Positions 43,275-53,835 of a DNA stretch of 64,000 nt are shown piece by piece; the first letter of the stretch is position 1; every line of letters starts with the position of its first letter. The stretch is from assembly GCA_033717875.1 (NCBI GenBank), contig JADDKJ010000008.1, positions 32,779 to 96,778 of the forward strand, in the 5' to 3' direction. The DNA comes from SBBG01 sp033717875. GTDB lineage: Bacteria > Pseudomonadota > Gammaproteobacteria > Ga0077554 > Ga007554. Under the pieces are notes generated by a model. That model was not told the DNA's origin, did not search any database, and worked only from the letters and a program-made list of their open reading frames with translations. The position numbers were made by a program, and so were the translations under genes.

Positions 43275-43334
43275 TGTAGGGTGCGTCATACGCACCGCAT
43301 GAACGGTGAATGGTGCGCACGGCGCACCCTACGA
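43275..43334. repeat. inverted pair of GTAGGGTGCG-family repeats
   Basis: TGTAGGGTGCGTCATACGCA (from 43275) and the reverse copy TGCGCACGGCGCACCCTACG (43313-43332) face each other with a 17-nt spacer, forming a strong stem in the divergent promoter region of two glycosyltransferase genes. This is the only complete two-armed copy in the window; those at 18181, 20880 and 30577 are single or degenerate. Confidence 0.82.
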
Positions 43335-43344
43335 AATTTTTGAG

Positions 43345-44157
43345 ATGACCACAGCGACGAGCGGTATGGAAAAAATTTCCGTTTTTGTAACCACCTACAA
43401 CAATGAGCGCACTCTAGCGGCTTGTCTGGAGAGTGTCAAATGGGCGGATGAGATCGTGTTGCTCGACTCGTTCAGCACCGACGCCACGCTGGCGATCGCC
43501 GAGCGCTATGGTTGCCGCCTCTTTCAGCATAAGTTCATGGGCTATGGTCCGCAGAAACAGATGGCGCTCGACCATACTAGCCACCGCTGGGCATTGCTGC
43601 TCGATGCCGACGAGGCGTTGTCGCCCGAATTGCAGGCAGAGATCAAGGCGTTGATGAACGCAGGACCCACGGCGGGCGGCTACGAAATGCCGCGCCAGGA
43701 ACAACTCTTCTGGCGCATGAACGATCCGCGCGTGCGCATGAATCACTTCCTGCGCCTGTTCGACAAAACCAAAGGCAAGATGAGCGACATGCCCATCCAC
43801 GCCGCGCCCAAGGTGAACGGCGTCATCAAACGGCTCACCGCGCCTTTCTATCATTTCGGCGAGACCAGCATCCACGTCAAGGTGGACAAAATCAACCATT
43901 ACTCCACAGGTCTGGTGGAGGACAAAGTGGCGCGCAATCAGCACCCGAGCCCATGGATCATGGTGTTTTACCCGCCCTTCGCCTTCCTGCGCAGCTATCT
44001 TTTCAAGCGCAATTTTCTCAATGGCTGGGCGGGTTTCATCACCTCGGTGGCGGGCGCGTTTTATGTTTTTCTCAAATACGCCAAACTGTATGAGCATCAC
44101 CAGACAGAAAAATACCGGGATACTCTGCTGCCGCAAGAGATCCGGCGGGCGCCGTGA
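43345..44157 (+). CDS. GT2 glycosyltransferase, WaaE/KdtX-like
   Basis: This GT-A enzyme of about 270 residues has SVFVTTYNNERTLAACLESV, ADEIVLLDSFSTDATLAIAE and the DXD-like LLDADEALSPEL, then MPIHAAPKVNG. This is the WaaE/KdtX type that adds a glucose to heptose I of LPS inner core. A single C-terminal hydrophobic segment may attach it to the membrane. ATG 43345 is preferred; 43366 is an alternative. It ends 38 bp before the ELM1-like gene. Confidence 0.87.
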   Translation: MTTATSGMEKISVFVTTYNNERTLAACLESVKWADEIVLLDSFSTDATLAIAERYGCRLFQHKFMGYGPQKQMALDHTSHRWALLLDADEALSPELQAEIKALMNAGPTAGGYEMPRQEQLFWRMNDPRVRMNHFLRLFDKTKGKMSDMPIHAAPKVNGVIKRLTAPFYHFGETSIHVKVDKINHYSTGLVEDKVARNQHPSPWIMVFYPPFAFLRSYLFKRNFLNGWAGFITSVAGAFYVFLKYAKLYEHHQTEKYRDTLLPQEIRRAP

Positions 44158-44195
44158 GGTTGACGCCTCGCTTGGATAATCTGGAAAGGAACCAC

Positions 44196-45163
44196 ATGAC
44201 ACAGCAACCGCGCATCTGGGTGCTGGCGGACGACCGTACCGGCAACGCCACCCAGGCCATCGGCGTCGCCGAGGCCCTGGGCCTGCCTTTCGAGATCAAG
44301 GAAATCCATTATGACCGCCGGGGCAGACTGCCCAACCTGCTGCGTGGCGCCTCGCTGTTGGGCGTGGAGCCGGCAAGCCGCGATATTCTGACCCCGCCCT
44401 GGCCCGATGTGGTGATCGCCGCCGGGCGGCGCACGGTGCCGGTGGCGCGCTATCTGAAGCGCCGCAACGGCGGACGCACCTTTCTGGTACAGATCATGTG
44501 GCCGGGCCATCCCGTGAAGGATCTGGACCTGGTGGCCGTGCCGCGCCACGATCGCGTACCCGATCTGCCCAATGTGATGCGCATCCTCGGCGCGCCCCAC
44601 CGCGTGACGGCGGAACGCATCGCTGCGGAGGCGGTGCAATGGTGTGATTATTTCTCCGATCTGCCCCGGCCCTACATCACCGTATTGGTCGGTGGCGCGG
44701 TGAAGGGCGGCGTATTCGACGCCGAGGCAGGCCGCACTCTTGGTCGCCAGGCCGCACAACTGGCGCGGCAGGCGGGCGGCTCGCTGTTTGTCACCACCAG
44801 CCGCCGCACTGGTGTCGCGGTGCGCAACGCCATGATGGCGGAGGTGGACGTGCCCGCCTATCTGCATATCTGGACGCGTAAAGGTGAGAATCCGTATTTC
44901 GGTTTTCTGGGACTCGCCGACGCCATCGTCGTCACCGGCGACTCCACCTCCATGTGCACCGAAGCCTGCGCCACAGGCCGGCCGGTCTACATCTTCTCCC
45001 CGCCCGGCATGGCCGCACCCAAACATGAGCGCTTTCACGCCGAATTGTATGAACAGGGTTACGCCCGTCCGCTGACCGGAGAGTTTGCCCCCTGGCAGCA
45101 TCCACCGCTCAACCCGGCACTGGACATCGCCCGGCGGATACGGGATTGGGTTGAGCGCAGAAC

Positions 45164-45167
<4 letters not shown>
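44196..45167 (+). CDS. ELM1/GtrOC1-like family protein (DUF1022)
   Basis: This 323-residue soluble protein, RIWVLADDRTGNATQAIGVAEALG, has a GT-B-like layout and VTGDSTSMCTEACATGRPVYIFSP near the C terminus (key: TGDSTSMCTEA), as in the ELM1 (mitochondrial fission) family and its bacterial LPS-cluster relatives. The role is unproven; the context suggests LPS core assembly. ATG 44196 lies behind GGAAAGGA. It ends convergent with the ABC-F gene, overlapping by 4 bp. Confidence 0.85.
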
Positions 45168-47026
<1,859 letters not shown>

Positions 47027-47128
47027 GCGGGCGATCTTGCACGTAAAAAACGCATTATAAGCTCAATCGTACCCTCATGCTGCCGATAACCTCCCCGATA
47101 ACATTTTTCCTATTTCGGGCGGGATCTC

Positions 47129-47911
47129 ATGGCATCCGGCGGTTCATTTCGCACACTGCGCATCGCGTTTCTGCTGATACTGTTGTTCTTCGTCGCGGGC
47201 AGCACCTGGCTGACCAAGCTGCGCGCCACGGACTGGGATCGTCCCTTGTGGGTGGTGGTGTATCCGGTCAATGGCGATGGCAGTACGGTGTCCTCGGCTT
47301 ATATCTCGGCATTGCGGGCGGATGCCTTTGTCTCCATCGAGGAGTTCATGGGGCGCGAGGCGGGGCGCCATGGGTTGAAGCTCGATCAGCCTGTCGCCGT
47401 GAAGTTGGCGCCGGAAGTTGCCACACTACCGCCATCGCCACCACGCGAGGGGGGTGTGTTTGGCATTATGTGGTGGAGCTTGAAGATGCGTTATTGGGCG
47501 TATCGCGCCGACACCTATGACGGTCCCGCGCCGGATATCCGCATGTTCGTGGTGTATCACGACCCCGCCACGCACGACCGGCTGTCGCATTCCTTCGGTC
47601 TGGAGAAGGGCTTGGTGGGTGTCGTGAACGCCTATGCCGAGCGCAAGATGACGGAGCGGAATAACGTCGTCATCGCCCATGAACTGCTGCATACGGTGGG
47701 TGCGACGGACAAGTACGATCCGGCCAGCAATCAGCCTTTGTATCCCGATGGCTATGCCGAGCCGCAGCGCCAGCCGCGCTATCCGCAGGAGAAGGCCGAG
47801 ATCATGGGCGGCCGGGTTCCCTTGGCGGAGAATGAGGCGGAGATGCCCGGGAGCTTAAATTACGCCGTGATCGGCACCAAGACCGCGGCTGAGATCAAAT
47901 GGATCAAGTAG
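47129..47911 (+). CDS. membrane-anchored HExxH putative metalloprotease
   Basis: This 260-residue protein has an N-terminal transmembrane anchor (residues 10-28, RIAFLLILLFFVAGSTWL) and a periplasmic domain. The motif VVIAHELLHTVGATDKYD (about residues 181-198) gives HExxHxxGxxD, a zincin arrangement with a likely third Asp ligand. NPLYPDGYAEP and IMGGRVPLAENEAEM follow. I do not recognise the family; the peptidase role is inferred from the motif. The 3' end overlaps the convergent DUF6279 gene by 57 bp. Confidence 0.75.
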   Translation: MASGGSFRTLRIAFLLILLFFVAGSTWLTKLRATDWDRPLWVVVYPVNGDGSTVSSAYISALRADAFVSIEEFMGREAGRHGLKLDQPVAVKLAPEVATLPPSPPREGGVFGIMWWSLKMRYWAYRADTYDGPAPDIRMFVVYHDPATHDRLSHSFGLEKGLVGVVNAYAERKMTERNNVVIAHELLHTVGATDKYDPASNQPLYPDGYAEPQRQPRYPQEKAEIMGGRVPLAENEAEMPGSLNYAVIGTKTAAEIKWIK

Positions 47912-48802
47912 CATCGCGGCTTTTCCATTTTTCTGTTTTTGCGCCATCTCTGTTTGCTTGTTCAGCGCCTCGATCTCGGTGATATAGTCGAGCACCGATT
48001 CGCGCAGGCGCTCTTTCTGCTGGGCGGTCAGCAGTGCATAGCCGCTGGCGATCATCTGGTCGGAGCCGGCTTCGAATTCCTCGACGATGCGTTGGTCGTC
48101 AGGTATGCGGGTTTTTTCCGGCGTGAGAAGCCATAGCTTCATGAACGAGGCGAGCTTGTCCTGGCCTGCTTTTTGGCGCAGCAGGCCGGCGATGTGGGTT
48201 TGGTTGGATTGCCGGGTTTTCAGGAATATCGCCGTGGCAAAAGGAAGCTCACGGCTCATCCGGGTGATTTTTTCTTCCTGGGCGCTGGACAGATTTCCGG
48301 TGAAGTCCTCGAAAATGTCGATGGTTTTTTCGGCGCGTTTGCTCAAGCGGTCTTCGTGTGTGCCGCTCAACAACTCTTCACCGCGTTTCCTGTTGTCTTC
48401 ATTTAAATTGTGCGCCAGCTCGTGAATCTGGCCGTGGTCGAGACGGTTGAGGATCCGCGCCGTGGGGGTGATGGCCGGTTCCAAGGTTTTTTTCATCAGG
48501 CCGCGCAACTCACTTCGGAGGGCTGCAACGTCCTCTTTTCCGATCACGCCGGTTTGCAGCAGGCGGTCGATTTTACGCAGGAAGGCCGCGTATTCCGGCA
48601 GCATGGCGCTGCGATGCCAGACCATGAAGTTGTCCACTTCCTGACGGATGCGTTCTTTTTGCGATGTATCGAACGAGGTGTAGCCGGTGATTTTGTAGCG
48701 CAGATACCAGTTGGCGTTGTTATAGCCCAGCGATACCACGCTGCAACTGGTGGACAAGAGCGCCATCAGCAGAAGGGCGGAGGCGAGGAGGGTCTTGTTC
48801 AT
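47855..48802 (-). CDS. DUF6279-type lipoprotein
   Basis: This 315-residue lipoprotein has lipobox LLSTSC with the modified Cys at 20, after MNKTLLASALLLMALLSTS. The mature part is helical and charged (YLRYKITGYTSFDTSQKERI at its start), typical of the DUF6279 family, whose function is unknown. It is probably periplasmic on the outer membrane. Its 3' end overlaps the HExxH gene tail-to-tail by 57 bp, unusual for two complete genes. batD follows it upstream on the same strand. Confidence 0.85.
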   Translation of the reverse strand: MNKTLLASALLLMALLSTSCSVVSLGYNNANWYLRYKITGYTSFDTSQKERIRQEVDNFMVWHRSAMLPEYAAFLRKIDRLLQTGVIGKEDVAALRSELRGLMKKTLEPAITPTARILNRLDHGQIHELAHNLNEDNRKRGEELLSGTHEDRLSKRAEKTIDIFEDFTGNLSSAQEEKITRMSRELPFATAIFLKTRQSNQTHIAGLLRQKAGQDKLASFMKLWLLTPEKTRIPDDQRIVEEFEAGSDQMIASGYALLTAQQKERLRESVLDYITEIEALNKQTEMAQKQKNGKAAMLLDPFDLSRGLGADHGVI

Positions 48803-48871
48803 ACGCAGGGCGCACCGGGTAAAGGTACCTTCAAAATTAGAGGGCAGGGTTTTGAAAAAGTTCTTGGCTGA

Positions 48872-50677
48872 TCAGAGGCGGGGGGTAAAGGCTTGCGGCG
48901 ACCATTTGTCCATGACGGTTTTCCGGGAAGAGGCGGAAGCCCGGATTTTCGCGGCCACGGTTTGAACCTGCGGTAGTAGTGTTTCTTCGTCGCCTTTCTT
49001 CTCGCCATAGTACAGTTGCTGCACGGCGCGTACCGTGTCGCGCACTTCCTGGTCCACACCAAAACGTGCTTCCCAGGCGTTCAATCCCTCTTCCAGCGAA
49101 CGGCTGCCGAGCGCTTCGAGAAGCATGATTTGCAGGGGATGGCCGGGTTGGGGCTTTGCCATGGTCTTGGCCTGGCGGGTTTGACGCGAAGGCTTTACTT
49201 TGCGGCGCGCCCGTTGCCATAGTGCCAGCATGGAAAGAGACAACAAGATCGCCAGGAGCGCCGTTGTGATTTGCCATGGCGGAACGGCCGTGGTCTGTCG
49301 TGTTGATGCGCCGGATGCGCCGGATGCGGCGGGCGGCGCCGCCGCGCGGGGTGTGGCCAGGGAGGGGCCGGATTTCACGGTAAGGGTTTGCCCCGGCGAT
49401 TCGGCGATGTCCATCGCGCCGCGTTGCGGGTCGAAATAGGGCAAGCGGACGGCGGGCATCTGGAACTGCCCCGCGGCGTGGGGCGTGACGGACAGGGTGT
49501 AAGTGGCGTTGGCGATGACGCCATCGGCGCTTTCGTCGAGATGTGTGCGCGCGCTGTCCTGATGGAGTTCGATCCCGGTGGGTGCGGCGATGCCGGGCAG
49601 TGTGCCGGGTAATGCGGTGATGCTCGACGGGGCGCGCACGGTGATGGCCCAGGAAGTCAGGCTGCGGGTGTCCGGTAGCGCAACGAGGCGGGTCTGGCTG
49701 ATTTCGGGTTTGCCCACAAGAACGTCTTGCGCGATGCCCGGTGGCAGCGGCTTGATCCGCAAGGGATGTCGCGCGCCGGGCAGGCGCAGACGGCGGCCGC
49801 CGGCGGTGACGGCCCACACGTCCGGCAGACGTAGGGTCAGCGCGCCGTCTTGCGCGGGAAAGATGGTCCAGGCGATGCGCTGCACGTTGTAAGTGATGCC
49901 CGCGATCTGTTCTTTGCGCTCGGCTGGCGGCAGCTTGCGGTATTCCATGAGTTCGATGCGCAGCGGCGCGGCGGTGAGATCGCCGCCCAGGCTGGCGGCG
50001 CCCAGATCGACGCGATGAAACACATCGAGCCAGGCGACGACCTGCTCGCGTGTCCATGCCGTGCTCTTGTTCAGACCGCTGCGCACGAAGACTTCGGGAG
50101 TGATGCCGTCCGCCGCGGGATGGATCTGAAGGGTGATCGGTTCGCTGCGCAGACCGGTAACGCGGAAGGACGGAATGATGTAACGGCCAGGGCGCTTGGG
50201 AAACAGCTCCACGCTGATGCTGGAGATGGATCGGCCGCCATCGGGCGACAGCCTGAAGCGATTATCCGCGCGTGGTGTGCCGAGATCGAAGTCGCGGCTG
50301 AGCACGCGCAGATCGACATTCGGCGCGATACCCTCGGCACGCAGCCGTGTGTCACTGTTGATCAGCGACAGGGTGAACACGATAGGCTGATCGATGGTCG
50401 TTTCCTGCCGGTCGACGGTGGCGGTGAGACTGGCGGCAAAGGCATTGCCGCTCAGCACCAAGCAGACGAGAAGAAAAAGCCGGATGGGGACCAAGAACGC
50501 CGGAAGTAAAGCCGCATGGGCGAGCGAATTTCGAGCCGAGACAAGGAAGGCGACGCAAAAAAATCCGAGGCGTATCCGCTGCGATACGTTGAGGATTTTT
50601 TTGCGTCGTCTGACGCCGTCGCAGGCCGAAAGGCGCCGTCCAGGTGGCTTTACTTCCGGCGTTATTGGTATTACCAC
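48872..50677 (-). CDS. batD: BatD-family membrane protein with an inserted palindrome in its 5' end
   Basis: This 601-residue product is the last gene of the Bat (Bacteroides aerotolerance-like) set. The ectodomain is rich in beta strands (ATVDRQETTIDQPIVFTLSL onward), a C-terminal transmembrane helix lies near 475-495 (ITTALLAILLSLSMLALW), and a cytoplasmic tail follows. GTG 50677, nine bases after GGAGGA, is the only start with a good ribosome binding site; it overlaps the batB/C stop. Codons about 3-62 are made of a 181-bp palindrome that stays in frame, so the real signal peptide (VPIRLFLLVCLVLSGNAFA) begins near residue 62. Confidence 0.85.
   Translation of the reverse strand: MVIPITPEVKPPGRRLSACDGVRRRKKILNVSQRIRLGFFCVAFLVSARNSLAHAALLPAFLVPIRLFLLVCLVLSGNAFAASLTATVDRQETTIDQPIVFTLSLINSDTRLRAEGIAPNVDLRVLSRDFDLGTPRADNRFRLSPDGGRSISSISVELFPKRPGRYIIPSFRVTGLRSEPITLQIHPAADGITPEVFVRSGLNKSTAWTREQVVAWLDVFHRVDLGAASLGGDLTAAPLRIELMEYRKLPPAERKEQIAGITYNVQRIAWTIFPAQDGALTLRLPDVWAVTAGGRRLRLPGARHPLRIKPLPPGIAQDVLVGKPEISQTRLVALPDTRSLTSWAITVRAPSSITALPGTLPGIAAPTGIELHQDSARTHLDESADGVIANATYTLSVTPHAAGQFQMPAVRLPYFDPQRGAMDIAESPGQTLTVKSGPSLATPRAAAPPAASGASGASTRQTTAVPPWQITTALLAILLSLSMLALWQRARRKVKPSRQTRQAKTMAKPQPGHPLQIMLLEALGSRSLEEGLNAWEARFGVDQEVRDTVRAVQQLYYGEKKGDEETLLPQVQTVAAKIRASASSRKTVMDKWSPQAFTPRL
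50490..50670. repeat. long imperfect palindrome D (181 bp) inside batD
   Basis: Outer arms AACGCCGGAAGTAAAGCC and complement meet at both ends; inner arms GACGCAAAAAAATCC/GGATTTTTTTGCGTC; centre hairpin CGTATCCGCTGCGATACG near 50570-50588. It is entirely translated as the batD N-terminal extension. Coordinates are good to about one base. Same layout as palindromes A (12379), B (29556) and C (53835). Confidence 0.88.
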
Positions 50678-52314
50678 GGTTTCTCGTCCTCCACCACCAA
50701 TATACCGGGGGCCTTGTCGGCGGCGGAGAAGCGGTTGCTCAGCAGGGTCTGGGCGTTTTCTCTCAACGACGACATTTTCCGGCGAGTTTCGGGTTTGGCG
50801 CTACCGGCGCGCGATGGGGTGTCCGGGGTGTTCATCATGTTGGTCTTGTCTTGCACAGACAAGGTCAGCGCGGTCTTTTTTTGCTCCTGATCTGTGCGGC
50901 TTTGGGCAAGCATGCGCAGCGCTTTCTCTTGTCTAACCAGCGTAAGATTGTACGCCGCGCGCGGATAACTCTTTTGTAAGCGTAGCGCCTCCTCGTAGGC
51001 GTAGACCGATTCGTCCAGGCGGCCCAGTCGCGCCAGGGTGTTGCCGCGATTGTAGGCCGCCTTGGCGCGTTGTTCATCGGTCGTGGCAAGCCGTGCGGCT
51101 TGTTCGAAGGCGGCGAGGGCGTCCGTCCAGCGCTGCTGGCGATAGGTGCTTGCTCCCAGTCCGGTCAGACCATCGTAGTTTCCGATGTCACGGTAGAGCG
51201 CGGCGGCGCGTGGGTAATCGCCTTGCGTGAGCGCCTCCAGGGCGCGTTGTTCCTGCCAGGGAGAGGCATGGGCATCGTGCGGCAGTATCAACAAGGGCAC
51301 CGCCAGCATCACAACCAACGCCTCCGTGCGCCGCGCACCAGCCCAGACGAACAGCAGCAGGCTGGCCGCCAGAAGCCAGGGAAACAATGGATGGCTGTGC
51401 CGCGCGCGTTCCACGCTGGCGTAACTGTTCGCTTCGATTTTGCGCAGTCCGGCAAACAGTTTTTCCCAGTCACTGTCATCGTTGCGCAGGCCGCTGTACA
51501 GACCGCCGGTGACGGCCGCGAGCGATTCGAGTTGCGGGCGCGCCAGACGCGATATGACCAAGCCATCGGCGGACTGCATGAAATGACCACGGCCATCCGG
51601 CACCGGCCCGCCTTTCTCGGTGCCGGCGCCGAGCACGAACACCGGGATGCCTGCGGCGCGCAGTTGAGTGATCTCGCTCTGCACGGGCCGTGCATTGTGC
51701 ATCTCGCCATCGCTGATCAGCAGCACGGCCCGGCCCGGGCTCTGCCCGCCTTGCAGCGTTTGCCGCGCCACGTACAGGGCGCGCGGCAGGTTGGAGCCGT
51801 GGCGCATCACCAGGGCGGGGTCGAGGAGATCGGCGAAATACAGGAAGGCGTCCTTGTCCGGCGTGAGCGGCAGGGTGACATAGGCATTGGCGGAGAAGGC
51901 AACCAGCGCCACGCGATCGCCGCGCAGGCGGTGGACGAAGTCGCGCAATTCGAGTTTGGCCCGCTCCAGGCGGCTGGGAGTGATGTCGGGCGCGGCCATC
52001 GAGGGCGAGATGTCGATGACGACGGCGATGTCGATGCCGCTGCGCTGTTCGCTTTGCGGTGTCGGCTGTACGAGATAAGGGCCGCCCGCCGCCAGCGCCG
52101 CCAGCAGCCAGGCGGTGACGAACGGCCAGTTGCGCTTGGCTGCCGCGTTGGCGGACGGCTGTCCCGTCACCAGTTTCGGCAACAAATGCGCATCGGCAAA
52201 GGTGGACAGCCTGCGCCGTTGTGCGGCGGCGTCCCTTTTCTTCCACGCCAGCCACAGCCATGGAACGAGCAGAAGCAGTAACCACAAGGGTTCGCGCCAT
52301 TCCAGTTGCGGCAT
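50671..52314 (-). CDS. BatB-type VWA protein fused to BatC-like TPR
   Basis: This 547-residue protein has two N-terminal membrane helices (LWLLLLLVPWLWLAW, VTAWLLAALAAGG), a von Willebrand A domain with MIDAS VVIDISPSMAAPD (DxSxS), a third helix (FPWLLAASLLLFVWAG) and then TPR-like repeats (AAALYRDIGNYDGLTGLGAS, ARLATTDEQRAKAAYNRGNT, DESVYAYEEALRLQKSYPRA). This is BatB joined to BatC. The ATG at 52314 overlaps the batA stop. The set, with MoxR, forms a membrane chaperone/metal-dependent complex linked to envelope stress. Confidence 0.9.
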   Translation of the reverse strand: MPQLEWREPLWLLLLLVPWLWLAWKKRDAAAQRRRLSTFADAHLLPKLVTGQPSANAAAKRNWPFVTAWLLAALAAGGPYLVQPTPQSEQRSGIDIAVVIDISPSMAAPDITPSRLERAKLELRDFVHRLRGDRVALVAFSANAYVTLPLTPDKDAFLYFADLLDPALVMRHGSNLPRALYVARQTLQGGQSPGRAVLLISDGEMHNARPVQSEITQLRAAGIPVFVLGAGTEKGGPVPDGRGHFMQSADGLVISRLARPQLESLAAVTGGLYSGLRNDDSDWEKLFAGLRKIEANSYASVERARHSHPLFPWLLAASLLLFVWAGARRTEALVVMLAVPLLILPHDAHASPWQEQRALEALTQGDYPRAAALYRDIGNYDGLTGLGASTYRQQRWTDALAAFEQAARLATTDEQRAKAAYNRGNTLARLGRLDESVYAYEEALRLQKSYPRAAYNLTLVRQEKALRMLAQSRTDQEQKKTALTLSVQDKTNMMNTPDTPSRAGSAKPETRRKMSSLRENAQTLLSNRFSAADKAPGILVVEDEKPW

Positions 52315-53318
52315 CACGGCAGCACCTCCTGGCGTGCGCGCAGATGCCAGAACAGCAGCAGGGCGAGTCCGGCGGCCAGCGGCAGCCAGTACCACTCGTC
52401 GCGTTGCAAGGCGGCGCTGTCGCGGATGTTCACTTTTTCCAATTGTTCGATGTCTGTGATGATGCGCCGCATCTCCTCGGTGTTTTCGGCGAGGTAGTAG
52501 CGGCCGCCGGTCTGTTGCGCCATACGGCGCAGCAAGTCTTCATCGAGCGGCATTTCGGTGATGGCCGGCGCTTCGTTGGCGCCGCGCGGAAAGGGCACCT
52601 TGCGGTGCGAGCCGATACCGACGGCATGGATGCGCACGCTTTCCTCCTTGGCCATCATCGTCGCCGCTTCCGGGGTGATCGTTCCGGCGGTGTTGCTGCC
52701 GTCGGTGAGCAGCACCAGGGTGCGCGTCGTCGCTTCGTGATCGCGCAGGCGTTCCACCGCCAGCGCCACGGCATTGCCCAGCGCCGTCTTTTCACCCGCC
52801 ATGCCGTTGCGCACCTCGTCGAGCAGGGTGCGCACCAGGCGCATGTCGCTGGTGAGCGGCGAGAGCGTGTAGGCGTCGTCGCCGAACACGATCAGGCCGA
52901 TGCGATCGCCACGGCGACCGGCGAGAAACTGATCGACGACGCGTTTGAGCATGTCGAGGCGGTTGAGGAGCCGGCCATCGACGGCGAAGTCCTGCGCCCG
53001 CATCGATCCCGATACATCGAGCGCCAGCAGGAAATCGCGCCCCTGATACGTGCTGGTTGTGGTGTCGACCCACTGCGGGCGCGCCAATGCGGCGATCAAC
53101 AGCGCGCAGCCGAGGAGCCACAGCCAGGGCCGGTGTGCGCGTTGTCGAGCGGGTAGCGCTTCGGCGAGTCCGGCCAGGAGATCGGCCTGGGCATGGAGGA
53201 TGGCGAGCGGCCGGCTTTGCTTGTCTTGCCGGATCCGCGCAAGACCCAGCCATGCCAGCCAGGGCAAGGGCAGGGCGAGGAACCACCACGGCGCGGCGAA
53301 TTCCAGCATGCTTGTCAT
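52314..53318 (-). CDS. batA: BatA-type VWA membrane protein
   Basis: This 334-residue protein has two helices at the N terminus (WWFLALPLPWLAWLGLAR and LWLLGCALLIAALAR), a VWA domain with MIDAS LALDVSGSMRAQDF and LVLLTDGSNTAG, and a C-terminal helix (WLPLAAGLALLLFWHL). It starts at ATG 53318 (MTSMLEFAAPWWFL), overlapping the DUF4381 stop by 4 bp, and runs directly into the batB/C gene. Partner of MoxR and DUF58 in the Bat operon. Confidence 0.9.
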   Translation of the reverse strand: MTSMLEFAAPWWFLALPLPWLAWLGLARIRQDKQSRPLAILHAQADLLAGLAEALPARQRAHRPWLWLLGCALLIAALARPQWVDTTTSTYQGRDFLLALDVSGSMRAQDFAVDGRLLNRLDMLKRVVDQFLAGRRGDRIGLIVFGDDAYTLSPLTSDMRLVRTLLDEVRNGMAGEKTALGNAVALAVERLRDHEATTRTLVLLTDGSNTAGTITPEAATMMAKEESVRIHAVGIGSHRKVPFPRGANEAPAITEMPLDEDLLRRMAQQTGGRYYLAENTEEMRRIITDIEQLEKVNIRDSAALQRDEWYWLPLAAGLALLLFWHLRARQEVLP

Positions 53319-53782
53319 TCCTCGTTTCGCGCGGCGAGCCAGCGCCCGAGGAGTTGAAACATTTCCGGTGAAAGGCGTTCTTGCGAGGTTTGTTGATAAC
53401 GCAATCGTTCGAGCAATTGCGTGATCTCCTGCCATTCGGACGGTGCGACAGGGATGTGCGCGGGGTACTCATGTGGCAACTGAGGCAGTCCAAGGCCCAA
53501 CCGCAACAGCGTCGCCAACTGGTAGGCCGCCTCGCGGTCGTCTATTTCTCCGACCTGCCAGTCCCGGCGTGTTTGTTCCAGCCGGGTTTGCGCCATGGCG
53601 AGAGGGGTAGCGGTTTGCCGGTCATCGGCACGGCGTCTGCGCGCACGCCAGACCAGCCGCGCCGCTATCAATATCACGGTAAGCGTGGCGATCACCGCTA
53701 CCGCGATGACGAGCGGCTGCCAGTCCGGTGCGGCGGGCAATTCGATGTCGGCCAGGCGGTTTAACGTCTCGGCGTCATTCAT
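53315..53782 (-). CDS. DUF4381-family membrane protein of the Bat operon
   Basis: This 155-residue protein has one transmembrane helix near its N terminus (PLVIAVAVIATLTVILIAAR) and a cytoplasmic helical domain. DUF4381 proteins normally sit between DUF58 and batA in moxR operons; here it still precedes batA (overlap 4 bp) but is cut off from DUF58 by the phoA insertion. ATG 53782 (MNDAETLNRLADIEL) is preferred; TTG 53788 is possible. No good ribosome binding site is visible. Confidence 0.85.
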   Translation of the reverse strand: MNDAETLNRLADIELPAAPDWQPLVIAVAVIATLTVILIAARLVWRARRRRADDRQTATPLAMAQTRLEQTRRDWQVGEIDDREAAYQLATLLRLGLGLPQLPHEYPAHIPVAPSEWQEITQLLERLRYQQTSQERLSPEMFQLLGRWLAARNEE

Positions 53783-53797
53783 GGGCAATTAGTAAAC

Positions 53798-53835
53798 AAA
53801 TAGGCCGGAACATCCAATGATGTTCCGGCCTATTT
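53798..53835 (-). terminator. 17-18-bp perfect hairpin before DUF4381
   Basis: ATAGGCCGGAACATC (53800-53814) and its exact complement (53819-53833) with loop CAAT; A/T flanks extend the stem by two to three pairs. It lies between the phoA-linked gene and DUF4381, where it could stop transcription entering the Bat genes. T-richness on the minus strand is moderate (TATTTGTTTAC). Confidence 0.7.

Noticed and set aside
50494..50494. TTG at 50494 as the batD start
   Set aside because: It would give a neat signal peptide but has no ribosome binding site, whereas GTG 50677 has GGAGGA at good spacing; kept as an alternative only.
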